Source: Siphonodentalium dalli (lineage: Eukaryota > Mollusca > Scaphopoda > Gadilida > Siphonodentaliidae). From it: a stretch of DNA of 64,000 bases. The position numbers and the translations under genes are program-made. This document shows, piece by piece, positions 48,501 through 59,603 of this stretch. Under the pieces are notes generated by a model. The model worked only from the letters and a program-made list of their open reading frames with translations, made no database searches and was not told the origin of the DNA. Positions within the stretch are counted from its first letter, which is position 1. Each line of letters begins with the position of its first letter. The stretch is from NCBI GenBank assembly GCA_032622095.1, contig CP136061.1, positions 53,021,762 through 53,085,761 of the forward strand, written 5' to 3'.

Positions 48501-51459
48501 CAGTTTACATTATTCCAAAATGTGTTGATATTTGGACAAGAACAGAAGCCTTCAGTACATACAAGATCACCGATACATGAATCTTCTGGGACATCAGTGC
48601 ATTCAGAACTTAAAGAATTTCTTGAAATACATTCTCGCCTGTTCCAGAAAAGAGTATTGTCTTCGCAGCCACAAACTCCATCTACACAAGTCAAGCCGAT
48701 TATGCAAGGGTCCTCTGGAAGTAATTTACATGGAGAATCAAACGGTTTTCTTGTGGCGCAGTTTACATTATTCCAAAATGTGTTGATATTTGGACAAGAA
48801 CAGAAGCCTTCAGTACATACAAGATCACCGATACAAGAATCTTCTGGGACATCAGTGCATTCAGAACTTAAAGAATTTCTTGAAATACAGTCTCGCCTGT
48901 TCCAGAAAAGAGTTTCATCTTCGCAGCCACAAACTCCATCTACACAAGTCAAGCCGATTATGCATGGGTCCTCTGGAAGTAGTTTACATGGAGAATCAAA
49001 CGGTTTTCTTCTGGTGCAGTTTACATTATTCCAAAATGTGTCAATATTTGGACAAGAACAGAAGCCTTCAGTACATACAAGATCACCGATACATGAATCT
49101 TCTGGAACATCAGTGCATTCAGAACCTAAAGAATTTCTTGAAATACATTCTCGCCTGTTCCAGAAAAGAGTTTCATCTTCGCAGACACAAACTCCATCTG
49201 CACAAGTCAAGCCGATAATGCAAGGGTCCTCTGGGACCAATTTACACGGAGAATCAAATGGTTTTCTCTGGGCGCAGATTTCATTATTCCAAAATGTGTC
49301 GATATTTGGACAAGAACAGAAGCCTTCAACACATACAAGATCACCGATACACGAATCTTCTGGGACATCAGTGCATTCAGAACCTAAAGAATTTCTTGAA
49401 ATACACTCTTGGTTATTCCAGAAAAGAGTTTCATCTTTGCAGCCACAAACTCCATCTACACAAGTCAAGCCGATTATGCAAGGGTCCTCTGGGACCAATT
49501 TACATGGAGAATCAAAGGGTTTTCTCTGGGTGCAGATTTCGTTATTCCAAAATGTGTTGATATTTGGACAAGAACAGAAGCCTTCAGTACATACAATGTC
49601 ACCGATACACGAATCTTCTGGGACATCAGTGCATTCAGAACCTAAAGAATTTCTTGAAATACATTCTCGTCTGTTCCAGAAAAGAGTTTCATCTTCGCAG
49701 CCACAAACTCCATCTACACAAGTCAAGCCGATTATGCAAGGGTCTTCTGGAACCAATTTACATGGAGAATCAAACGTTTTTCTTGTGGCGCAGTTTACAT
49801 TATTCCAAAATGTGTCAATATTTGGACAAAAACAGAAGCCTTCAGTGCATACAAGATCACCGATACAAGAATCTTCTGGGACATCAGTACATTCAGAACT
49901 TAAAGAATTTCTTGAAATACATTCTCGCGTGTTCCAGAATAAAGTTTCATCTTCGCAGCCACAAACTCCATCTACGCAAGTCAAGCCGATTATGCAAGGG
50001 TCCTCTGGGACCAATTTACACGGAGAATCAAAGGGTTTTCTCTGGGTGCAGATTTCATTATTCCAAAATGTGTTGATATTTGGACAAGAACAGAAGCCTT
50101 CAGTACATACAAGATCACCGATACACGAATCTTCTGGGACATCCGTGCATTCAAAACTTAAAGAATTTCTTGAAATACAATCTCGCTTGTTCCAGAAAAG
50201 AGTTTCATCTTCGCAGCCACAAATTCCATCTACACAAGTCAAGCCGATTATGCAAGGGTCTTCTGGAACCAATTTACATGGAGAATCAAAGGGTTTTCTA
50301 AAGATGCAATTTGTACCATTCCAATAACTATTATCATCTTGACAACTACAGACACTATTACACAACATTTCCCCCTTGCATGGGTCCTCAACCTCAACAA
50401 GACATTCCTCAAGAAGATTTATTTTCTGATTACATGTTGTGCCATCATAATATGATCCATCGTCTGAGCATCTACAGAACTCCTCAATGCAGGCAAGTTC
50501 CCTAGAACACGAGTCCTCATAAGTTAACAAGCATTCACTATCAAAGCCACTCCTCTCCAAACATTCCTCACCATTCCAAAATAAATTTCCAGTAATGCAT
50601 CTGCAAAAATACTCCACACAAATTAGTTCCCCCTGGCATTCATCTTGTAACCCATAGTTACAGGAATCATTGAAAACTTTCTCATCAGTGCATGTAATGC
50701 CATTCCAGATCAAACCATTTTGACAAGTACATTTACTCTCCACACAAACTAAATTTTCTTTGCAAGAGTCTGTGGGCAAAGATACACATTCGGTATCAAA
50801 ATTGCCCATTTGCGTACAATGAGAACCATTCCAAAATGAAAGATTATTGGCACATATACATCCGTCGTTAATGCATGATAAATCACTCATGCATGAATCT
50901 TCTGGCAGGGATATGCATTGCTCATTAAAATTATGTCTTCGGGTGCATGATTCTCCATCCCAGGAGGTGTCATGGTCCACACATCTACAGCTATTTTCAA
51001 AACAAAATAATGTTCGTTTGCACGGATCCTCTGGAGCTATTGATGTTATACATCCAGCTTCAAAACCTAGCCTCGTTACACACTCAACCCCATTCCAAAA
51101 CTCATCTGTGTCAAAACACTGACAAATGTTTTCAACACAGCTCAAGCCATCCTGGCAATGATCTTCTGGAAACTGCAAGCAAAAAGAACCCAACACTTTT
51201 CTATTCCTGCATTGAGCACCATTCCAATAACTAAGAACATTAGGACAGAGACATAAATTGTCAATACATGTCAAATCGCCCAGGCATTGGTTCCCTGGCA
51301 ACAAAGAGCACTCCTGGTCGTAGCCTTTCTTAACATCACAGTGAGTGTCATTCCAGTATGTTTCTGGGTCCGGGCAGTTGCATTGGCCGTCGATGCAGAT
51401 TGAGTCGCTAATACAGGGGTCTTCTTTGCCAGGATAGCAGTCCGCTTGATAAGGTAACC
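42559..51459 (-). CDS. Giant exon: ~69 tandem EGF/EB-like modules (2967 codons)
   Basis: This is one uninterrupted reading frame of 8901 bp. Phase-1 acceptor gaatttgacag lies before GLPYQADC; phase-1 donor A|gtaagt follows KCQG. The frame runs on through both intron edges, to 51523 and 42551, only by chance. Modules are about 43 residues with spacing C-x7-C-x5-C-x4-C-x-C-x11-C and a conserved FWN or YWN before C6. Modules 1-9 (about 50300-51459) and 67-69 (about 42559-42947) are diverged. Modules 10-66 alternate A (PFDSPCKL...EDPCIIGLTC) and B (SLSSECTD...EDSCIGDLVC). Many diverged modules carry sequons such as WNDTHC or WNGTNC. C4-x-C5 and 1-1 phase fit EGF-like domains; EB modules of nematode and mollusc proteins are the alternative. 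No calcium-binding EGF consensus, transmembrane segment or enzyme domain is visible. The likely role is structural or adhesive, extracellular; function is not established. Confidence 0.85.
42948..50300 (-). repeat. 258-bp dimer array coding A/B modules (28.5 copies)
   Basis: This intra-exonic tandem array has a 129-bp monomer and a 258-bp dimer. Dimer landmarks recur exactly 258 bp apart through most of the block. Blocks around 45952-46206 and 47242-47496 encode identical dimers 1290 bp (five dimers) apart. Blocks at 47500-48012 and 48016-48528 are almost identical at 516 bp (two dimers). This higher-order pattern indicates recent unequal crossing-over or gene conversion, so copy number may vary between alleles and may be collapsed or expanded in an assembly. 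Confidence 0.9.
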
Positions 51460-51717
51460 CTGTCAAATTCACGGGAAACAAGACGATGCGTAAGAAAAAG
51501 GTTATTGCACATGCATAAGACAAAAGGTCCCGGACACAAAAATAATCATAACACTACAAGTACCTGCATATAAGACAAGGTTCATCACTCCAAAAAGAGT
51601 TCACACCTCCCCAAAATCGAGGCCAGTAATGCAGCAATATAAAAAATAAAAAATAACAATAAAATAAACATATACCTTGAGTAATTTCATTCATTTTTGG
51701 TATATGAGTCAACCATG

Positions 51718-51933
51718 TACAGTAATGCCCTAAATAATTGACTCCTTAACCACATCAGAATTATGGGTAATTTTTCAGGATTTAGTCGGAAATATGGCTT
51801 GTTGCCATACATCGGAAAGCTTTCACGAGAGCTTTCCAATGAATGGCAACAAGCCATATTTCCGACTAAATCCTGAAAAATTACCCATAATTCTGCTGTG
51901 GTTAAGGAGTTGATTATTTAGAGCATTAATGTA
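51718..51933. mobile_element. TA-flanked palindromic MITE, copy 7
   Basis: Complete palindrome from tacagtaatgccctaaataa to ttagagcattaatgta. It lies about 260 bp upstream of the giant exon's acceptor. Confidence 0.8.
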
Positions 51934-52586
51934 CAGCTAGCAACAGTGGAGATATATTCCATGAAAGCATTGGATAACGCTGGAGACCAGACCAAAAAAA
52001 ATGGTCCAACACTGTTGGGTTCACAAGAAAGAAAAAAACAGCAATAATGTATGAAACTGGAATATATCAATGTAACCATCCTATTTCTGGATTATTTCCC
52101 TTTATTTTAATACACGGCAGAACTAACCATCATGTGCAGCTAGTGGGGATATCTCCCACAAAACTAACAGAGATGAGTGAATGGAAGTGGTCACAATCAA
52201 GACTCGTTCCGTTATTACGGTATGTAAAGTAAAAATGTAGCGAATTATAGGAATATGGTCTATCTTTATATTTTATCTGCATTTTTGACTACGGTTTGGG
52301 GACATGTGGATATTGTCAATTTGAAGAGTTAAAGGTAAGTAAGGTGTTGGCAATCGAACAACAAATAAGAACCTGGATGAATGATACCGTATCAGCATTT
52401 ATTACCTAAAAACATTTTGAGATGTTCTAATTTTACTCATTTTCAGAAGATTTATGAAAGGTCCTACAAGAAATGTTTTCTGTTGTTTCTAAAATAATAT
52501 AAGATGAACTGAATGCTGCTATTACTGTTGCAAATCATTTTTAATGAGGAAATACACAGAGAAACACAACGGATCCTAATCGGTAT
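51934..52586. other. Intron, nothing recognised
   Basis: No module exon or repeat was found. Confidence 0.4.
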
Positions 52587-52743
52587 TACAGTAATGCCCT
52601 AATTAATCGACTGCTTAACCACAGCAGAATTATGGGGAGAGCTTTCCAATGAATGGCAACAAACCATATTTCCGACTAAATCCTGAAAAGTTATCCATAA
52701 TTCTGCTGTGGTTAAGCAGTCGATTAATTAGGGCATTACTGTA
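52587..52743. mobile_element. TA-flanked palindromic MITE, copy 8 (left arm deleted)
   Basis: The left arm jumps from gcagaattatgggga directly to gagctttccaatgaatgg; the right arm is complete to gggcattactgta. Confidence 0.8.
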
Positions 52744-52783
52744 TCTGAAACATGCAGAATCTCGTAACTGGAGGATTAGGCCA

Positions 52784-52990
52784 TTAACTGTTTCATGATG
52801 GGAGCTTCCTGAAATTTTGCAAAAACCCTATGTTCTCTTATATATGTGAATATTCCATAGGAGCCTTGCATATATAAGAGAATGCACTGGCTTACAAGGT
52901 CAAGGTAAATATTGTAAGGCCAATGCATTATCTGATATATTCGAGGATCCCGCTGGGAGACTCGTATATATAAGAGAATGTATTGACATA
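52784..52990. repeat. TTAA-type element fragment with two hairpin modules
   Basis: ttaactgtttcatgatggga leads into hairpins at about 52829-52896 and 52918-52988; the right terminus is lost. Confidence 0.5.
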
Positions 52991-53440
52991 TGTAAACAAA
53001 AGGCAAAAATGTTTCAGAACCTGACTTTTGTTTACATAACACAATGGATGATCCTGACGATAACATTATATTTATGCAATATTTATGATTTGTATAAGAA
53101 AAAAATATGTCTATATTTTAATATTCTTCCTGTTTATGGCTGGCAGTTTTAACGGCTGTGGCTATTTTGACAGCATCTTCCCACTGCGAATAGCCACCCA
53201 TGCTTTTAATGATTTGGGTAGTTTGATATTGCATTTGCATACAATATAATCATTTCTCAAATGAAAACATTTGTGAACTGTATTAAGAGAAAATGAATTA
53301 TGAAATCACATATATGTAACCATAACCAACCCTACCAAAACCATGAAGAAATATCCATGACATTTTATGGGTGGTCCATATAGAGAAGAAATTATTAATT
53401 GTGGTAACATAATGTCCTGGTTCATCCTGATCAAATTTTC
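52991..53440. other. Intron, nothing recognised
   Basis: No supported feature was found. Confidence 0.4.
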
Positions 53441-53830
53441 CATGATAGATAATAAATAATAATAATGTATAGCATTTTTAAAGTGACCTATCTCATGAGG
53501 CTCAAAGCGCTTAATGACACAACAAATAACAGAGCTGCTACACATTCAAACACATGGGCATGTACACACAAACAATAACTACAATGAAATAAATCAAACA
53601 ATTCATATAAAAATCAGGATGAAGGCTGAGTATAATGTATAAAACAATGTAGGAAAGATGCAGTTAGCTTTGGTCATCGTCGTTGCCATAGTGAAGTTTA
53701 AATAGATACATTTTGAGTTTTGTTTTGAAAGATTCCAAAGTAGCAAAATTCCTAAGTGAAAGCGGGAGTGAATTCCAAAGGTTTGATGCCCAAGTTTTCA
53801 ACCGGAATGTTAATTCTTCAACTCTTTCTC
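53441..53830. repeat. Probable dispersed repeat
   Basis: taataataatgtatagcat, ctcatgaggctcaaagcgct and gttttgttttgaaagattcc resemble a widespread invertebrate interspersed repeat type as I remember it. No second copy is in this window, so this is a weak call. Confidence 0.3.
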
Positions 53831-53846
53831 ATAAATCATTACTCAC

Positions 53847-53993
53847 TTGGTTCACATGTAGTGTTATCCCAGTAGAATGTGGGATTCAAGCACCCACAAT
53901 GCTGGCTAAATCCGCCCACGACACATGCCAGTCCTGGTGCACATATCTCCTCATAGTCCTCTAATGAGTTACACTCTGTGCCAAAATGTTCTT
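53847..53993 (-). CDS. Exon: single EGF/EB-like six-cysteine module
   Basis: This exon is 147 bp or 49 codons, phase 1-1. The acceptor is tttcctgcag and the donor is A|gtgagt. The product begins EEHFGTEC and ends FYWDNTTCEP; the YWDNTTC segment carries an N-glycosylation sequon (NTT). Spacing is C-x9-C-x5-C-x8-C-x-C-x11-C, so the C3-C4 loop is longer than in the repeated modules of the giant exon. It is the last single-module exon before the giant exon, about 2.4 kb away. The next upstream exon is 640 bp away. Confidence 0.8.
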
Positions 53994-54377
53994 CTGCAGG
54001 AAACAAAATGATTCTATTACACAACCATACCTTGTTAACAGAAGCACTGATGGGGAGTGGCGAAATATGTGTGTCACAGTTGAAATATATACCACTAGTT
54101 GGCCTGGCATAATACACCATGCAGTCAGCTTGTTTCTAAATGCATTTCAGAAATATTCTATAATGGAATAAACAGCCGATAAAATTAAACAAGTGCGCAT
54201 CGGAAGATGGCGCTCATCAAGATTTTGACTGAAAGATAGGTCGCAAAACTTTTTACGAATTTCGGGAAAAATAGTGAAGCTCCCATCTAGAAGTCACCCC
54301 AATGATCCATATGAAGTCTGGTGTCGATTGGGTGAGAAATGTGACCTGTAAGGTGTGTTAAAAGAGTAAAAAATAGT

Positions 54378-54473
54378 TAGGTCAATGAATTCTCTTATTT
54401 ATGTGAGGCGACTCGTATATATAAGAGAATGCATTGGCACAGGATCTTTAATGATGCTCCCATCATGAAATGG
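54378..54473. repeat. TTAA-type element fragment with one hairpin module
   Basis: gtcaatgaattctcttattt ... ataagagaatgcattgg, then gctcccatcatgaaatgg and TTAA. Confidence 0.5.
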
Positions 54474-54635
54474 TTAATCAAACTATCAGAACATTTTTGT
54501 TTTTGCTTTGAAATCCCCAAATAATTTTGTGCCAAGCAAGAAATTTCTAACTGTTGAATATTTTGGCCACACCCATCCTGTCATTTCCTCATGCCACATC
54601 CCTCCCTGGTTATCCTCTATATATAATATACTTAC

Positions 54636-54770
54636 TCTGAACACAGTCACCTCCATCATAATATTTGTTTAGATTATTGTCACATCGGCAGAGGTTGTTT
54701 GAATCACATGACAGCATGGTCTGACAAGAATCTTGTGGTACTTTTTGACATGATTGATCAAAGTTCTGTC
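54636..54770 (-). CDS. Exon: single EGF/EB-like six-cysteine module
   Basis: This exon is 135 bp or 45 codons, phase 1-1. The acceptor is aatttttcag and the donor is A|gtaagt, which is consensus. Translation starts QNFDQSC and contains PQDSC, CRC and NKYYDGGDC. Spacing is C-x7-C-x5-C-x5-C-x-C-x12-C, matching the family C4-x-C5 core. It has no ATG-initiated open frame of its own and was recognised from the module signature between two good splice sites. It lies about 640 bp upstream of the next exon in transcript order, inside an intron landscape of TA-MITE fragments and hairpin elements. Confidence 0.8.
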
Positions 54771-54995
54771 CTGAAAAATTTGATTGCAATAGTCAGTATA
54801 AAAACAAACATATTGCTTAAGCCTTTCTATACTAAATACTCATTGACAAGAACACAGTAATACCCTAGATAATGGACTCCTTAACTCCTTGACAAAACAT
54901 GAGATGTATTAAAGTTTAAAACAAGATCACTGAATGACTCTCAAGTCCGTGGGACAAATTAATACTTGATGTCAGAACATAGCAACAGATCAATA

Positions 54996-55128
54996 TACAG
55001 TAATGCCCTAAATATTCGACAGAGAGCTTTCCGATGAATGGCAACAAGCCATATTTCCGACTAAATCCTGAAAAATTACCCATAATTCTGCTGTGGTTAA
55101 GGAGTCCATTATTTAGGGCATTACTGTA
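54996..55128. mobile_element. TA-flanked palindromic MITE, copy 9 (left arm deleted)
   Basis: tacagtaatgccctaaatat runs into agagctttccgatgaatgg, then the complete right arm to gggcattactgta. A further fragment of the same left end lies near 54855-54890. Confidence 0.75.
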
Positions 55129-55133
55129 GTTCC

Positions 55134-55355
55134 ATTAGGAAATGTTCAGAAAATAAATTCAACATCTGGTCATTTGTTGAACTTATTATTTGAACATTTC
55201 CCTCCTTCAATTGTGAAAATTATGACTCTTGTCTGTTCTTGTATTAGCTGTTGTCTGCTTATTTTTACTGAAAACCTCTCCAATTAAATAATAAACCATT
55301 CCAATTAATACTTGTATAACTAAGTGGGGAAAATCCATTTGGTATAGAAAGGGTT
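55134..55355. mobile_element. TTAA family element with central palindrome
   Basis: gaaatgttcagaaaataa, caacatctggtcatttgttg, ttatttgaacatttccctcc and ggtatagaaagggttaa. The left TTAA end is absent. Confidence 0.5.
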
Positions 55356-55485
55356 AATCACAATGACTGGAGTTGTAGCCCTTTGCTCGTAGCCATCATA
55401 ACCCAAACAGATGTGCATAAAAAGTTAGTTGATAGATTCCATGTGATTTATTTCATAAAAAATCATCCAATAAAGTATGATTGAT

Positions 55486-55950
55486 ATATGTGACCCGCCA
55501 TATCAAATCCAGTCGTAAGTCGGGATTTTTTTACCCTGTGCCAATGCATTCTCTTATATATGCGAGTCGACCATAGGTCGCCTCGCATATATAAGAGAAT
55601 GCATTGGCCTAACAATTTTTTACAATTTTAATAATTTGTTCTTGTATTCTTTAACAATTTTATAATTTCACCCATACAGAGCCCCAGACAAACATGAGCA
55701 GACGACACTCTTCTATATGCTTCTATATATGTGTGGGGCTCCCTGCAGGGTAATGGATGTTTTGTATTTTATGCCCTAAAAATTGTAAGAAACATTTATT
55801 TAAAAAAAATGATAAAAAATCATTAGGCCAATGCATTCTCTTATATATGTGAGGCGACCTATGGTCGACTCGCATATATAAGAGAATGCATTGGCACAGG
55901 GTAAAAAAATCCCGACTTACGACTGGATTTGATATGGCGGGTCACATATT
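55486..55950. mobile_element. Palindromic element with TGTGACCCGCC ends and hairpin modules
   Basis: Terminal arms tgtgacccgccatatcaaat and atttgatatggcgggtcaca extend inward through cagtcgtaagtcggg. They enclose the same two ccaatgcattctcttat hairpins (55539-55608, 55826-55903) found in the TTAA families, although the ends are unrelated. Confidence 0.75.
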
Positions 55951-56479
55951 TTAGTGTTTAACACATGATTGAACATAGTTAACAATTACGGTAAAGTAAT
56001 GGAAATTTGAATCAGGAAACGGATCTGTTTCAATCTCACTTGTATAAAATAAATGTACCACAATTATTTAGTACCGACAGATTGATCGCGAATAAAAAGG
56101 TTGCACGTGCTCGGTTTTCGGGACCATGTGCGTAGGCTTGAGAAACGGGAAGTTGACTTTGCATGGCCTTATTCCAATGTATATTTTATAACTGAATGGG
56201 AGAATCCATTTATGTGACTAATCAATGGATTAAAGCCCATCTAGAGATTACTGTCACTTCCAGAAAACAATGCTGTCTTATGACACAGCATATCCTTTCA
56301 GCTCCAGTTATAATCTGCTGCTTTATAATAATTTGTTCTTGAAAATAAGTATAAATGTTACTATGAGTGGTTGTAAGATGCCAATGTCATATTAAAATAT
56401 TCCCAGTGTTTGCATGGTGCAGTTACACTTCTCCCTTACAGAAAATTCTCAATTTTAACCCATAATCTGGCCATTAAAT
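55951..56479. other. Intron; relic of a TTAA family near 56170
   Basis: Only a short relic (attccaatgtatattttata, gggagaatccattta at about 56168-56215) was recognised. Confidence 0.4.
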
Positions 56480-56565
56480 ACTTTTGAAGTGGTTAATGCC
56501 ACATAAATTATTTAAGTGGCAACAAAATTTAAACAATTTATGTGGCATTAACCACTTCAAAAGTG
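56480..56565. repeat. Short palindrome (~37-bp arms)
   Basis: cttttgaagtggttaatgcc / ggcattaaccacttcaaaag around a short loop that itself contains aagtggcaac. Confidence 0.75.
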
Positions 56566-57399
56566 TAAAATTGTTTCCCCGGTTTGAACAGGGAATTGGG
56601 AAATGATGTTAAAGTTTAAGCTTCAAGGTCTAAGAACTGTGCGGAATTCAAATGAAATTCGATATTGATGTTAATGATTACTCTCAAGCAACAGTTTTGT
56701 TCGTTCATAGACGTAAAACGAAGTATTGGAGAACTGGAAGAGGTGCAAGGGATAACTTATTCCAGGGCAGAATCCAGACTACTCAATTCCGAGTCCAGTA
56801 GTTCACAATTACCAATTCAACGACAGCCTGCTCAGTAGGTGAATCTGATTGGCTGTTGCGATAACAATTTTAAGTGGCAGTATCACCATATTGCTGCCAC
56901 TTAATTTTTTTTAGTGGCACAAGCCACGGCCAAATACTTTGACCCATTTTTCAGACACTTTAAAGGCATTCATTCCGATCAACTAAATATGGCTGTATTA
57001 TCACTTGAGTATCACGAAATTTGGCTGTATTACCACTTGATTTTAGAGTTATCCATCTGTATCCGCAACTTTGTCTGAGAATGACCGTTTGACGATGTGT
57101 TTCTGGGCCACAAATAATTGCAAATCACGAGAAATAAAAAACTTCAAAAATTGATATCGGATCACTCTGAGCTTTGATGGGTGGGTTCCTCAAATCGAAT
57201 CTAAAAATATTTACGCCCGAGGCCAAAGAAATAGTAATTTAGGAGCTTTATTCGGATAATGCATCTTTTAAAAAAAACAGATTAAATTAAGTTTTGCCTA
57301 TTGTCTGGTGGGGTATCAAATTCATTGCAGGGTTTACCTCCCTTGATGATTCGGTAAGACCACTCTTGATGATTCGGTAAGACCACTGCTAACGGCGAC

Positions 57400-57815
57400 A
57401 TCTTACCCACATTTGGTGGACTTCCTCGATATTAAGATATATACTAAGTGAGCAGAGCAAAATGTTAAGCACACAAAATATCGAGCGAAACTTGTGTGAT
57501 TTCGTACCTTAAGTTTGGAAAGTCCCACTAGAACCGAAAAACTATATTGCGAAAAGGTGTGATTTGGTTCTCGGATTATTTTATCAACACAACAGTCTAA
57601 ACCCACACGCATGGCAAGTCAAACACAAGAGTTCTAATATGCTGCAATTTTGACAAGTAGCTTGCGAATATTGTCAATGAAACTACCGCTCTGATCCTCC
57701 ACTCTGTCATTAAGTTTTCAGTGCGGAATTGTTCTCAAAACACATAGGAAATATTACTTTGGGGCTATCGGTTTTTGCCATTTTGGTTGGAAAAACATGT
57801 GCTAAATAAAATGCA
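57400..57815. repeat. Second copy of the 430-bp dispersed segment
   Basis: Matches 18261-18690. The minus-strand short frame at 57403-57612 (69 codons) keeps CVDKII.EPNHT, SVLVGL.KLKV and YILISRKSTKCG. Confidence 0.65.
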
Positions 57816-57852
57816 GACTATAGTACCCAGCCAATGAGAGTCAGAAAGGAAG

Positions 57853-57993
57853 TACAGTAATGCCCTAATTAATCGACTCTTTAACCACAGCAGAATTATG
57901 GGTTACTTTTCAGGATTTAGTCGGAAATATGGCTTGTTGCCATTCACCGGTAGCTCTCCCCGATGAATAGCAACAAGCCATAGTTACCCATAA
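57853..57993. mobile_element. TA-flanked palindromic MITE, copy 10 (right arm truncated)
   Basis: The left arm is complete from tacagtaatgccctaattaa; the right arm breaks off after atagttacccataa, where the inverted-repeat arm begins. Confidence 0.7.
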
Positions 57994-58028
57994 TCACACA
58001 AGTTTCGCTCGATATTTTGTGTGCTTAA

Positions 58029-59603
58029 CCCTTTGAACCCGTAACACCGATATTTAGGTGCAAACGAACCGTGACTATATCCCGTAACACCGATATTTCG
58101 GTGCAGCGACGACATGATTCGGTAGCAAATTTATATATAGTATAACGAGCGTCAGACCCACTGATTTATATTTAAATTGCCCTCATATCGATGCACATAT
58201 GTCAGCGGCGCCCATGGTGCGTATGGAATGGTTGACCGCTAGTATCGGGTAGAAATATATGCGCATGCGCATAGCATATAATCTACAAAAACATACGATA
58301 TTTTAAGCGAACTGTGCCGCTATATTTACGGCATATAATTTCGTGTTCCCCGTGTGTGTACAGAACAGACATAATTTAGACACACAATTTCAGTTTAAAT
58401 TACCCTCGCGTATTGTAACCAGTGTTCTGCTACATATGGGGAAGGGTCTATCGCATATATAGTTGATTTATTTGCGCATGCGCAGACTAGCGCAATGACA
58501 AATAAATGGTTTATAACGTACTTATACACGACATACCCACTAATATATATATTTAAATTGGCCTATTGAAGTCAGCGCTGGCAAAGGTGTCTATATTGAT
58601 TGGCTGCCCGCTAGAACAAAACGGCTAGGAAAATATGCGCATGGGCGCAGGCTATAATTCATTTTTAAAAATGCGTTTAAGTGAAATGTGGCTCTATATA
58701 TGACATTTTGTTGCATGTTTCACATGTTAGGACAGTAGACACAATCTAGACAGCTTACTTGAACAATGGGGCCACAATATGTTACGGAAAATTACGTTGT
58801 TTCTGGTCTCTGTATTATCAGTCTCTGTTGTGCCACATGCAGCAAAAAGTCTATCGCATATCAAGTTGACTTACTCGCGCATGGTCAGGTATATCTTAAT
58901 TTCACATTAGGATATTGGTTGCATCGAAACGCAATTCGCTGATGTATAATTACAACGTTATAAGCTAGAATTCGTTTATCCTGCAAATTTCGGGTAGTTG
59001 CCTAGTAACCGTTTCTAAGGCGATATCGGGTGGCAAAGTCTCCCGATCTTACAATGATCAGTGGTCCGTGCATGCATATATCATGCCTGCACAGTTTCAG
59101 GTAGGTGTCCCCTTTCAACATAACCAACACCATGCGACTAGACACTGTCTAAATTAAGGCAAAACATACCACTGAATGGTTAGTGCAATTATGTCATTCG
59201 ATCAGTTGTGGTATTTGCTTAGCAACCGTTGCTACCCTTAAATGGGATATTTGGTTCACTATTCTGGTCGGGTATATCTCAAATTTCACGTTAGGGTAGT
59301 ACCTGCATCAAAAAACGCAATCACTGAGGTTGAATTACGACGCTATAAGCTATATTTACATTTTCCAGTCAATTCCGGGTAGTTGCCTAGCAACCGTTAC
59401 CAAGGAGTCACCGCGAGGCAATGTCTCGCGATCTTATAATGATCGCTGATCCATGGGGGACAAACCTGTAAAGTTTCAGACCGGTGTCGCAATTTGAACA
59501 TAATCAACACCATGCTACTAGACACTGTCTAATTTAAGCGGACATACCACTGGGAGCCCCGGGTCAGGGTGTCGATCACTGTGGGGCGCCAGGGTTCAAA
59601 GGG
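58029..59603. mobile_element. 1.6-kb piggyBac-type (TTAA) non-autonomous element
   Basis: The ends are CCCTTTGAACCC / GGGTTCAAAGGG with TTAA at 58025-58028 and 59604-59607. The uninterrupted site gtgagcagagcaaaatgTTAA then gcacacaaaa (minus sense) is preserved in the other arm at 57465-57468. The interior has a roughly 290-bp direct duplication at an offset of about 380 bp (58885-59200 versus 59268-59560; gggtagttgcctag, agacactgtctaa) and repeated tgcgcatgcgca motifs. No transposase. Confidence 0.8.

Noticed and set aside
42948-50300. CRISPR-like regular repeats
   Set aside because: The repeats are contiguous, coding, and have no unique spacers; the surroundings are eukaryotic.
42960-50327. 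Plus-strand 2455-codon frame and the many plus-strand frames of 62-289 codons at 258-bp steps
   Set aside because: They lie opposite the cysteine-module exon and repeat with it. The minus frame has conserved cysteines, splice sites and matching sister exons; the plus frames have none of these.
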